Part shown: in pieces, positions 1 through 6,591 of the stretch
How positions within the stretch are numbered: the first letter of the stretch is position 1
Layout of the letters: every line of letters begins with the position of its first letter
Origin: Treponemataceae bacterium
Lineage (GTDB): Bacteria > Spirochaetota > Spirochaetia > Treponematales > Treponemataceae
DNA: 7,958 nucleotides
Assembly: GCA_024697985.1 (NCBI GenBank)
Contig: JAILRX010000245.1
Location: 1 to 7,958 of the forward strand
Direction: 5' to 3'
The notes under the pieces: generated by a model
Seen by the model: only the letters and a program-made list of their open reading frames with translations
Told to the model about the DNA's origin: nothing
The model's database searches: none
Made by a program: the position numbers and the translations under genes

Positions 1-68
1 TGAAAGTTGCACAGAACTGGGAAAATGATCATCCAAGATGCGGTTATCCTATGGAGGCTTCAAAATGA
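1..68 (+). CDS. gatA: GatA C-terminal end (partial): Asp/Glu-tRNA amidotransferase subunit A
   Basis: The reading frame starting at base 3 is open to a TGA at 66-68 and encodes KVAQNWENDHPRCGYPMEAS plus a final Lys. This resembles the C-terminal helix of GatA, where an Ala-rich helix carries a conserved Trp followed by a Pro. GatA is the amidase subunit that releases ammonia from glutamine for GatB. The stop overlaps the gatB start as ATGA (65-68), the usual gatA-gatB arrangement and a sign of translational coupling. Only 21 residues are visible, so the call rests on position beside gatB as much as on sequence. Confidence 0.75.
   Translation, partial: KVAQNWENDHPRCGYPMEASK
53..57 (+). promoter_or_regulatory. 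Shine-Dalgarno site that fixes the gatB start
   Basis: A perfect GGAGG lies 7 bases before the ATG at 65. This selects that ATG over an in-frame ATG at 38. The earlier ATG has no such site and would add nine residues that do not belong to GatB. The site lies inside the end of gatA, so gatB translation is probably coupled to gatA. Confidence 0.85.
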
Positions 69-1597
69 TTGAAAAATATAAGATTGTAATCGGATGTGAA
101 ATCCATACTCAGCTTACAACAAAGACAAAAGCCTTCTGTGCCTGTGAAAACCGATACGGCGGAATGCCTGATACTCGAGTTTGCCCTGTATGTCTTGGAC
201 TTCCTGGAGCAATGCCTAGAATCAGCAAAGGCTACGTAGAAAAAGGCGCAATTGCAGGTCTTGCACTCAACTGCAAAATCTCGAATTACGCAAAATTTGA
301 CCGAAAACACTATTTTTATCCTGACCTTGCAAAGGGCTATCAGATTACTCAGTATGATATTCCACTTTGCTCAGACGGATATATCGACATTCCCTACATC
401 CATCTTCCTGAAGAACAGCGACCGGGCGGAAAAGATTACGTCGGAGTTGATTTTACCGGCAAGGCAAATGATGTTGACGGAAAATACAAGAGGGTTCGAA
501 TCGAAAGAATCCACCTTGAAGAGGACGTAGGAAAATCACTTCACCTTGAAGGCGCTCATTCTTACATCGACTACAACCGATCGGGAACACCTCTTATTGA
601 AATCGTAACTAAACCTGATATGACTTCTCCTGAAGAAGCTGCTCTTTTCATGCAGACAGCCCAGGAAATCCTGCGTTTCGTTCAGGTTACAAACGGTAAC
701 CTTGAAGAAGGAAACATGAGATGCGATGCCAACATCAACCTTACAGTCTGGGAAGACGGCAAAGAGTATCACACACCGATTTCGGAAATCAAGAACTTGA
801 ACTCATTCCGTTCAATCAAGGATGCCTGCCACTACGAAGCTCTTCGTCAGCTCGAAGAATTCAAGACAAACAGACAGCCTTTCGACCCTGGTTTTAAGAA
901 CACGATGGGTTGGGACGACGTGAACGGAAAAACTGTAATTCAGCGAACAAAAAACTCTTTCGTAGACTATAGATTTACGACAGAACCTGATATCAAGCCT
1001 TTCACTGTAAGTGATGAATTTATCGACCGGGCACGTTCCAAGGTAGGGGAGCTTCCTGAAGCAAAACGAAATCGCTATCGAAAGGAATTCGGTCTTAGTG
1101 ACTTTGATGTTGAAACCCTTACTTCAAGCAAGACTTTGGCCTTGTGGTTTGAGGAAGCTGCAAGTCAGTCAAAGGACGTCAAGAAAGTTGCCAACTGGAT
1201 TTTGGCTGAAGTTCTTGCCATCGTAAACGAAAAAGGCATTCAGATTACAGAAGTTGGAATTACTCCAAAACATATTGCTCAGCTTGCAGATGCCGTAAGT
1301 GACGGAAAAATCACGAGCAAGCAGGCTAAGGAAGTTTTTGCCGACATGATGGCAAACGGAAAATTGCCTGAAGTCATCATCAAAGAAAAAAACATGGTTG
1401 TCGTAACCGATACGGGCGCAATCGAAAGCTTTGTTGATCAGGTGATTTCTGAAAATCCTGCTGCCGTTCAGGACTACAAGAATGGAAAAACAAATGTTGT
1501 AGGCTGGATGATGGGACAGGTAATGAAAAAATCTGGCGGTAAGGCAAATCCAAAAGTTGCAACAGAACTTTTGAAGACAAAACTTGAAGCACTGTAA
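65..1597 (+). CDS. gatB: Aspartyl/glutamyl-tRNA(Asn/Gln) amidotransferase subunit B
   Basis: GatB is the tRNA-binding kinase/transamidase subunit of GatCAB. It activates the side chain of Glu-tRNA(Gln) or Asp-tRNA(Asn) with ATP and amidates it with ammonia delivered from GatA, in the cytoplasm. The product is 510 residues. The N-terminal catalytic domain (about 1-300) opens with IGCEIHTQL and has a zinc-type cysteine set at C25, C27, C40 and C43. The family signature IDYNRSGTPLIEIV is at residues 168-181. EIKNLNSF and DYRFTTEPD mark later conserved segments. The C-terminal half is a YqeY-like tRNA-binding region ending in GQVMKKSGGKANP. It is about 30 residues longer than typical GatB proteins, mainly through an insert near residues 115-150 before RIERIHLEEDVGKS. 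The start is set by the GGAGG at 53-57 and the ATGA overlap with gatA. Confidence 0.97.
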   Translation: MIEKYKIVIGCEIHTQLTTKTKAFCACENRYGGMPDTRVCPVCLGLPGAMPRISKGYVEKGAIAGLALNCKISNYAKFDRKHYFYPDLAKGYQITQYDIPLCSDGYIDIPYIHLPEEQRPGGKDYVGVDFTGKANDVDGKYKRVRIERIHLEEDVGKSLHLEGAHSYIDYNRSGTPLIEIVTKPDMTSPEEAALFMQTAQEILRFVQVTNGNLEEGNMRCDANINLTVWEDGKEYHTPISEIKNLNSFRSIKDACHYEALRQLEEFKTNRQPFDPGFKNTMGWDDVNGKTVIQRTKNSFVDYRFTTEPDIKPFTVSDEFIDRARSKVGELPEAKRNRYRKEFGLSDFDVETLTSSKTLALWFEEAASQSKDVKKVANWILAEVLAIVNEKGIQITEVGITPKHIAQLADAVSDGKITSKQAKEVFADMMANGKLPEVIIKEKNMVVVTDTGAIESFVDQVISENPAAVQDYKNGKTNVVGWMMGQVMKKSGGKANPKVATELLKTKLEAL

Positions 1598-1619
1598 AAA
1601 TATTCGGGTGGGGTTAAGC

Positions 1620-2360
1620 GTGAACGAACAAACAGAATGGCTTTCTCAACAAATTTTTTCTCGGTACGGCGAAATAAAGAGGGCTCGAGGTCCTTTTTTG
1701 TACACTGAAAAAAACGTTCGCCTCACCGATATGTATCAGGAAGCAGGACGCGCCATTCTTGGCTGGGAAGGTGGGAAAGCACGGCTCGTTTTCAAGAATA
1801 CGCTTGAGCGCGGTCAGACCGGTTCTTTTACGACCCATTTTGACCATCAGCTTGAAAAGGCATGCAAAACTCTTTTTCCAGAATTCAATTCGTTCTGTTT
1901 TATTCCGTCTCAAAAAAAATCTTGTCTGCCTGTCTGGAAGCCTTGGCTTACGGAACTGGATGAAAAAGTAATTTTTGAAAGCGATGAATTTGTCTTCGTT
2001 CCGCCTTTTCCATTCGCATCAGACTGCCTGATTCTCTGCTCAAAACAGAATTCAATATTAGAAGAAAAAGCTAATGTGAATCCTGCATTAAAGGCTGCCA
2101 TTGCTCGATCAGTTTTTGATTTGATTGCTGAAATTCCAAAAAGAACTGAAAAGGATTTTGCTTTATTCGACAAAACCCTTTCGAAATATTTTGTGAGAAA
2201 AGGACCTTATCTTTATCCTATGTGTACGCCTCAAGAATATCCTGATTTCGTAAAATTCTGTCTCGACAACAACGTCGTCGTTTCACCAGATTACGAGTCG
2301 CCTTCAATCATTCCTTATGGAGCTGATTACGGTGTCCTCAAAAACTTAAGGAAGGCGTAA
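1620..2360 (+). CDS. Conserved-looking soluble protein with aminotransferase-like ends, function unknown
   Basis: I do not recognise this gene with certainty. The product is a 246-residue cytoplasmic protein with no signal peptide or membrane segment. I chose GTG 1620 because GGTGGGG (1607-1613) precedes it. TTG 1584 would overlap gatB, and GTG 1608 has no clear ribosome site. The N-terminal segment (residues 20-49, with RARGPFLYT then LTDMYQEAGRAILGW) reads like the start of class III aminotransferases, where a chain displayed on a glycine turn leads to D-x-x-x-x-G-x-x-x-LG. The C-terminal segment (residues 209-243, with NNVVVSPDYESPSIIPYGAD) reads like their end, a GV-x-x-x-PS-x-[FY]E pattern. 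The central PLP domain with its lysine has no obvious counterpart, and the protein is about half the usual length. If related, it would be a non-catalytic relic. It lies 22 bases after gatB and abuts the next gene. Confidence 0.6.
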   Translation: MNEQTEWLSQQIFSRYGEIKRARGPFLYTEKNVRLTDMYQEAGRAILGWEGGKARLVFKNTLERGQTGSFTTHFDHQLEKACKTLFPEFNSFCFIPSQKKSCLPVWKPWLTELDEKVIFESDEFVFVPPFPFASDCLILCSKQNSILEEKANVNPALKAAIARSVFDLIAEIPKRTEKDFALFDKTLSKYFVRKGPYLYPMCTPQEYPDFVKFCLDNNVVVSPDYESPSIIPYGADYGVLKNLRKA

Positions 2361-2666
2361 ATGCAGGATACAACGGTTATTTTGTTTATTATCAAGCTTT
2401 GTCTCGGCGCCTTCGCATCGTTTTTTGCGATTTTGCTTTGGGCAAAAACTAGGAATCTTCCGTGGGCCTTTATTTTTTTAGGCACGATTTTTCAGTATTG
2501 TGCAATCGTGTACAATCTGCTTTGCTTTTTGGGCATAATTCCTGTTGAATTTTTTCCTGTGTTCGGAATTCCGATTTTCACATTGATTTTTACGGTTTTG
2601 CCAGCTTTATTTTTCATAATTGGATTTGTAATAATGTTTGTAAGGAGCGATAGATATGGACGCTAA
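2361..2666 (+). CDS. Small three-helix inner-membrane protein, function unknown
   Basis: The product is 101 residues, almost entirely hydrophobic. Likely membrane helices are at about 6-28, 34-57 and 70-94. The short loop K29-T-R31 and the tail RSDRYGR are positively charged, so the positive-inside rule puts the N-terminus outside and the C-terminus in the cytoplasm. No enzyme motif is visible. The ATG directly follows the TAA of the upstream gene, and AGGAAGG at 2349-2355 gives a good ribosome site. Its 3' end overlaps the fliG-like gene by 11 bases, so the two are co-translated. A role near the flagellar switch or in membrane targeting of the FliG paralogue is possible, but only position supports it. 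Confidence 0.8.
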   Translation: MQDTTVILFIIKLCLGAFASFFAILLWAKTRNLPWAFIFLGTIFQYCAIVYNLLCFLGIIPVEFFPVFGIPIFTLIFTVLPALFFIIGFVIMFVRSDRYGR

Positions 2667-3828
2667 TAAAAATCGACTGAATGCTTACAAAAAAGCTTCT
2701 GAAATTTCAAAGACTGAAACAAAAGAGGCTAAATCAGATAAAAAAAAGAACCCGGAAGCTCTTTTGAAAACGGTAAAGGTTTCTCCTTCCGTTAAAATCG
2801 TAGAAAAGCCTTCTGAAAAAGAACCTTACGATCCAAAAAAAGACAGCGTCTACCGAAGAGTGGCAAAATTTTTGCTTCTTATCGGAATTGATGAGGCAGC
2901 AAAAATTTTGCCTCATCTTACGCAGGAACAGACTGAAAAAATCATTCCAGAAATCGCTTCAATCCGCAGTGTTGATTCTGACGAGGCTGCCGTAATCCTT
3001 GCAGAGTTTGAAAATCTCCTGCAAAAATCCAAGACAGAAGACGGCGGAATAGATACTGCAAAATCCATCCTTGTAAAAGCCTTTGGTCCGGAGCGCGCGG
3101 AAGAAATGCTTCAAAAAGCAGTTCCTTTTCCAGAAGGAAAACCTTTCGAGTACATGAACGACATGGACTGTGACCGGGTATATTTTTTCATCAAGGATGA
3201 ATCTGCCGCAGTCCGCGCGCTTGTCCTTTCTTACCTTAAACCGCAGGTTGCAGCCGACGTCATCAATAAGCTTCCGGAAGACGAAAAGACCGAACTTATC
3301 CGCCGTCTGGCATCACTTAAATCGATTCAGCCTGAAGTTTTGCGCCGGGTAAATCAGGCCATGAATGAAAAGGTTAAGAATGCCAATACTTCAAAATCCG
3401 ATTCAATCGACGGACGTGGTGCGCTTGCAGAAATCCTTAAGAAAATGCCGCTTTCCGGTGAAAAAAATATCCTTTCAATGCTCGAAGACAGCGATCCTGA
3501 ACTTGGAACTCAGATGAGACAGCTTCTGTTTACTGTCGATGATTTCCTCAATTGCGACGACCGCTTCCTTCAGAACAAGCTTTCAACAATGAACGAACTT
3601 GATATTGCCTATCTTATTGCCGGGAAAGATGAAAAGTTCCGAGCAAAAATTCTTTCCAACGTTTCAACCGGGCGAGGGGACATCATCCTCGAAGAGGAAC
3701 AGCTCCACAAACCTATGCTTAAAAAGGACGTTGATAAAATCACGAACGAATTTATGGCCTACCTTCGAAGCAAATGGGAAGCTGGCGAACTTTTTATCGG
3801 TGGCCGAGACGGCGAAGAATACGTATAG
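2656..3828 (+). CDS. fliG: Divergent flagellar motor switch protein FliG paralogue (FliG1-like)
   Basis: FliG sits on the MS ring, binds FliM and takes part in torque generation with the MotA stator. The 390-residue product has a Lys-rich extension (1-62), a FliG N domain (about 67-156, e.g. RVAKFLLLIGIDEAAKILPHL), a middle domain (about 165-240) and a C-terminal domain (about 255-390) ending GELFIGGRDGEEYV. Against my memory of E. coli FliG (331 residues), the EHPQ motif is replaced by ESAA at 182-185. The MFxF hinge is LFTV at 291-294. Torque positions K264, R281 and R297 align with A322, G339 and L355, while D288/D289 align with E346/E347. Spirochaetes typically carry two FliG proteins. 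This copy lies outside an fliF-fliH context and fits the accessory FliG1 rather than the main switch protein. AAGGAG (2642-2647) lies 8 bases before the ATG. Confidence 0.88.
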   Translation: MDANKNRLNAYKKASEISKTETKEAKSDKKKNPEALLKTVKVSPSVKIVEKPSEKEPYDPKKDSVYRRVAKFLLLIGIDEAAKILPHLTQEQTEKIIPEIASIRSVDSDEAAVILAEFENLLQKSKTEDGGIDTAKSILVKAFGPERAEEMLQKAVPFPEGKPFEYMNDMDCDRVYFFIKDESAAVRALVLSYLKPQVAADVINKLPEDEKTELIRRLASLKSIQPEVLRRVNQAMNEKVKNANTSKSDSIDGRGALAEILKKMPLSGEKNILSMLEDSDPELGTQMRQLLFTVDDFLNCDDRFLQNKLSTMNELDIAYLIAGKDEKFRAKILSNVSTGRGDIILEEEQLHKPMLKKDVDKITNEFMAYLRSKWEAGELFIGGRDGEEYV

Positions 3829-3841
3829 AAGAATACGTTTA
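3814..3841 (+). repeat. Tandem 14-bp duplication across the fliG stop codon
   Basis: GAAGAATACGTATA (3814-3827) is followed directly by GAAGAATACGTTTA (3828-3841), matching at 13 of 14 positions. The first copy encodes the final residues EEYV and the start of the TAG stop (3826-3828). The second copy is downstream and non-coding. This looks like a recent slippage duplication, though the short length allows chance. Confidence 0.6.
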
Positions 3842-3864
3842 ACGTTTGATTCGAGCCTAAATTG

Positions 3865-3893
3865 TTGAAAAATTCATACTTGTTTGTTAATAT
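3865..3893 (+). promoter_or_regulatory. Sigma-70 type promoter for the rpe operon
   Basis: TTGAAA (3865-3870) and TAATAT (3888-3893) are separated by 17 bases, the optimal spacing; each matches the consensus at five and four or more positions respectively. A start about seven bases after the -10 falls at base 3900, which is the A of the rpe ATG. It is the best promoter in the window and lies in the longest gene-free gap before recA, separating the gat/fliG run from the rpe run. Confidence 0.75.
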
Positions 3894-3899
3894 GTGAGC

Positions 3900-4538
3900 A
3901 TGTTGACTTATCCTGTACTAGCACCTTCCTTGCTTTCGGCTGATTTTGCAAGTTTAGGTTCAGAAATCAAAAAAATCGAAGACAATAACGGTTCTGTCGT
4001 CCACATTGATGTCATGGACGGAATTTTTGTTCCGCAGATTTCTTTCGGTCAGCCTGTCGTAAAGGCCATTCGAAAATGCACGGATCTTCCTTTTGATGTC
4101 CATCTTATGATCGAGCATCCAGAAAATCAGATTCAGACCTTTGCAGAAAGCGGTGCCGACTGGATTACCTTCCATTACGAAGCAGCCGTTCATCATCACA
4201 GAATCATCCAGCAGATTCATTCATTCGGTAAAAAAGCCGGAATTTCAATCGTACCTTCAACTCCAGTAAGCGCAATCAAGGAACTCCTTCCTTTTGTTGA
4301 TTTGATTCTCGTTATGACCGTAAATCCAGGTTACGGCGGTCAAAAATTGATTCCAGAGTGTTTAAAAAAGGTAACTGAGTTAAAAAATATTCGCCAAGAA
4401 TCTGATTTTGGGTATATAATATCTGTGGATGGTGGTGTAAATAACGACACGTTGCGTTCCGTTCTGGAAGCCGGCACTGATGTTGTTGTTTCAGGCTCAT
4501 CATTCTTTTCAGGTTCTTTTAAGTGGGAGACATTATGA
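3900..4538 (+). CDS. rpe: Ribulose-phosphate 3-epimerase
   Basis: Rpe interconverts ribulose 5-phosphate and xylulose 5-phosphate in the pentose phosphate pathway, in the cytoplasm. The 212-residue TIM barrel has APSLLSADF at 8-16, HIDVMDG at 35-41, DVHLMIEHP at 66-74, MTVNPGYGGQ at 139-148 and SVDGGVN at 175-181. The metal and acid/base residues H35, D37, H68 and D177 are all present, so it should be active. V118 in GISIVPSTP replaces the Asn often seen there. The C-terminus stops soon after the phosphate-binding GSSFF, making the final helix about 10 residues shorter than usual. I chose ATG 3900 because the promoter predicts transcription from that base. GTG 3894 is in frame but lies next to the -10 and has no ribosome site. 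The stop overlaps the next start (ATGA, 4535-4538). Confidence 0.95.
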   Translation: MLTYPVLAPSLLSADFASLGSEIKKIEDNNGSVVHIDVMDGIFVPQISFGQPVVKAIRKCTDLPFDVHLMIEHPENQIQTFAESGADWITFHYEAAVHHHRIIQQIHSFGKKAGISIVPSTPVSAIKELLPFVDLILVMTVNPGYGGQKLIPECLKKVTELKNIRQESDFGYIISVDGGVNNDTLRSVLEAGTDVVVSGSSFFSGSFKWETL

Positions 4539-5428
4539 AAAAGTTTTTTGCCTTGTTTCTTATTCTTTCTATGTTTCTGGTTCCTTGTTTTTCACAGGAA
4601 GCCAGTGTTGATGATTTTTTGACTCAGGGATTGCAGGCCTATAAAAACTCAAATTGGGATGATGCGATTTCCTTGCTCAAAAAAGCTGAAAGTTTGAAAG
4701 AAACAAAGGGGCCGGAAACTTTATACATGCTCATCATGGCTCAGATGTTCAAGGGTGATTACAAATCCGTTCTTTCAGACTGTGCCAAATTCGAATCTCA
4801 ATATTCATCCAGTGAATACAAACCTTACGTAGACTATCAGAAGGGTAGAGCCCTTTATTATCTTGGCGACTACAAAAACTCAATTTCAGTTTTCGCCAAA
4901 TTCTGCAATGAAAATGAAAAGAACGAACTTTTTTCTTCGGCCCTTTTCTGGATGGCAGAAAATCTTTATCAGTCATATCACTTTGACCAGGCAAAAAGTC
5001 TTCTCGAGCGTGTCGTAAATGACTATCCGAATTCTCCAAAATACACAGAAGCCGTCTATCGACTGGATTTGATCGTTCAGCGCGAAAAAGAAGAAAAACT
5101 TCTTTATCTTCTCAAGGTGACAAGCGAAGAATTTTTGGCTTCTAAAAATGATTTTGAACGTGAACTTAGAAAATACAGAACTTCTGAAAATATAGATTTG
5201 AGGTCTCAGCTTGAAGTTACACAGAGCGAACTTGAGGATGTCGAGAAGAAACTCAAAGCTGCCAACGACGAAATCGAAAGATTGAAGAAAGCTCTTGATA
5301 ATTCAAATCAGGCTATCGTTGATGCTGAATCAAAAAAGACTTTGGAAGGCATGGAGCAGCTGAGCGAAAAGGCTAAGAAACTTCAGAAATATGTTGATGA
5401 AAACAATAAGGACGGTGAAAATAAATGA
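4535..5428 (+). CDS. Secreted TPR and coiled-coil protein, periplasmic
   Basis: The product is 297 residues. Residues 1-20 form a signal peptide (MKKFFALFLILSMFLVPCFS), with probable cleavage after S20. C18 is preceded by Pro, so a lipobox is unlikely though spirochaete lipoboxes are loose. About four TPR-like helix pairs follow (roughly 27-175), with typical phrases such as KGRALYYLGDYKNSISVF and LLERVVNDYPNSPKYTEAVY. The C-terminal part (about 210-285) is a charged heptad-rich coiled coil. This order, TPR then coiled coil, is the reverse of CpoB/YbgF. TPRs bind other proteins, so an envelope scaffold or assembly role is likely but unproven. ATG 4535 is chosen for the signal peptide behind it and GGGAG (4525-4529). 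A GTG at 4523 would add four residues. The start overlaps the rpe stop and the end overlaps the next gene. Confidence 0.85.
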   Translation: MKKFFALFLILSMFLVPCFSQEASVDDFLTQGLQAYKNSNWDDAISLLKKAESLKETKGPETLYMLIMAQMFKGDYKSVLSDCAKFESQYSSSEYKPYVDYQKGRALYYLGDYKNSISVFAKFCNENEKNELFSSALFWMAENLYQSYHFDQAKSLLERVVNDYPNSPKYTEAVYRLDLIVQREKEEKLLYLLKVTSEEFLASKNDFERELRKYRTSENIDLRSQLEVTQSELEDVEKKLKAANDEIERLKKALDNSNQAIVDAESKKTLEGMEQLSEKAKKLQKYVDENNKDGENK

Positions 5429-6591
5429 AAATCAAAAAATCAATCTGTTTACTCTTTGCTTTGGTTTTGACTTTTTCTGCTTTTGCTAAAGATTTTGATG
5501 CTGTCTATGGAATTTATCAGATTAAAATTAACGACAACGCCGGTTCTTTCTGTCTGTTCGTGGAAGATCCTCGTTCAGAAAAATTCGTTCCTGTCTTGAA
5601 TCCGCTTGGAAATTTTTCAAGAAACAAGTTTTATCTTAAGGCCGGAAACAGAGTTTATCCGCTTTCAAAGATTGATGGCGTACCTTTTACTTATGAAATT
5701 TTTCAGACTTATGCAACGATGACCTATTCTGTAAAGGGCGTTGCTGACGTTAAATTTATTTTTACGTTCGTAAACTCAAGAACAGGACAGCCTGAAAATG
5801 CTGATATGGCAATCGTTGATGCACTGATTACAAATAAGGGTCGAGTAACAAAAAATTATACGCTCAAAGCTGTTTTTGATACTCTGCTCGGCGAAACTTA
5901 TGTTTCCCATTTTTCAACCGAAAAACTCAAGCTTTTGAACACAGAAGCTGTTTTCTCTTCAATGGTTGCTGACCATTGGATCAAGTCTGCAAACGAGAAC
6001 ATTTCGCTCAAGTTCCTTTTTAACGGACCTTCAATTTCAAATCCTACGAATGTTTCTGTTGCAAACGTAAATCTTCTTTCAACAGATAACTGGGAACCAA
6101 ATCTTGTTCCTGGCCGTGGCTACAACTCGCTGTTCTCAATCAACAATTCGGCTATTTCTGCAACCTGGCCAACATACAAGCTCGTTCCAGATGCAAAATG
6201 TAACGTAAGGTTTTATATCTCAACTGCTGTTTTGGGAAGTGAGACTCCAGATACGACATCTCCTTTCTTTACGACAGGAATGGCAGAAAAGAATTTGAAT
6301 GAATACAAGGAATCTGAAAAATTCATCAATGCTGAATTTGAAGAATATGCAAAACTTACTTCAAATGACGCTGCCGTAGAACCTGTTTCTGCTTACAAGG
6401 ATGCAAAAAATGCAGCCGAAGTTGAAGAAAACCTTCCTCAGATTCCACCTGAAAAAGTAAATCAGGAATATATTAACGAACTTCTTGCCCAAATCGAAGA
6501 AGTGCAGAAGAATCCTGATAAATATTCTCAGGAAAAAGTCCTTCAGTTGAACACCGAACTTGATGCCGTTTTGAAAATGTTGGGACAATAA
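5425..6591 (+). CDS. Secreted beta-rich protein with helical C-terminal tail, function unknown
   Basis: I do not recognise a named family. The product is 388 residues with a clear signal peptide ending FSAFA (cleavage after A21). Residues about 28-285 are rich in alternating hydrophobic strands and asparagine turns, which suggests a beta-sandwich. The stretch VTKNYTLKAVFDTLLGE (D152, G156) and a later strand with ISATWPTYKLVPDAKCNVRFY resemble a pattern I associate with uncharacterised exported beta-sandwich proteins. About 290-388 is charged and Ala/Glu/Lys-rich, with helices at 335-388. Such a tail could pair with the coiled coil of the protein encoded just upstream. The ATG overlaps the previous stop (ATGA, 5425-5428). 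The ribosome site is weak, which points to coupled translation. The protein probably acts in the periplasm. Confidence 0.75.
   Translation: MKIKKSICLLFALVLTFSAFAKDFDAVYGIYQIKINDNAGSFCLFVEDPRSEKFVPVLNPLGNFSRNKFYLKAGNRVYPLSKIDGVPFTYEIFQTYATMTYSVKGVADVKFIFTFVNSRTGQPENADMAIVDALITNKGRVTKNYTLKAVFDTLLGETYVSHFSTEKLKLLNTEAVFSSMVADHWIKSANENISLKFLFNGPSISNPTNVSVANVNLLSTDNWEPNLVPGRGYNSLFSINNSAISATWPTYKLVPDAKCNVRFYISTAVLGSETPDTTSPFFTTGMAEKNLNEYKESEKFINAEFEEYAKLTSNDAAVEPVSAYKDAKNAAEVEENLPQIPPEKVNQEYINELLAQIEEVQKNPDKYSQEKVLQLNTELDAVLKMLGQ

Noticed and set aside
38..64. Upstream ATG at 38 as the gatB start
   Set aside because: It lacks a ribosome site, lies in gatA, and adds nine residues absent from GatB; ATG 65 has GGAGG at 7 bases and the ATGA overlap.
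1584..1619. TTG 1584 as the start of the gene after gatB
   Set aside because: It overlaps the gatB end and has no ribosome site; GTG 1620 with GGTGGGG upstream is better, though GTG 1608 stays possible.
3821..3843. Hairpin ACGTAT/ATACGT followed by TTT as a terminator for the gat/fliG run
   Set aside because: The stem has six pairs with only two G-C pairs and the T run is three bases; it is a by-product of the 14-bp duplication and too weak to call.
4585..4600. Lipoprotein signal at C18 of the TPR/coiled-coil protein
   Set aside because: The residue before Cys is Pro (LVPC), a poor lipobox even for spirochaetes; cleavage after S20 fits a normal signal peptidase site.
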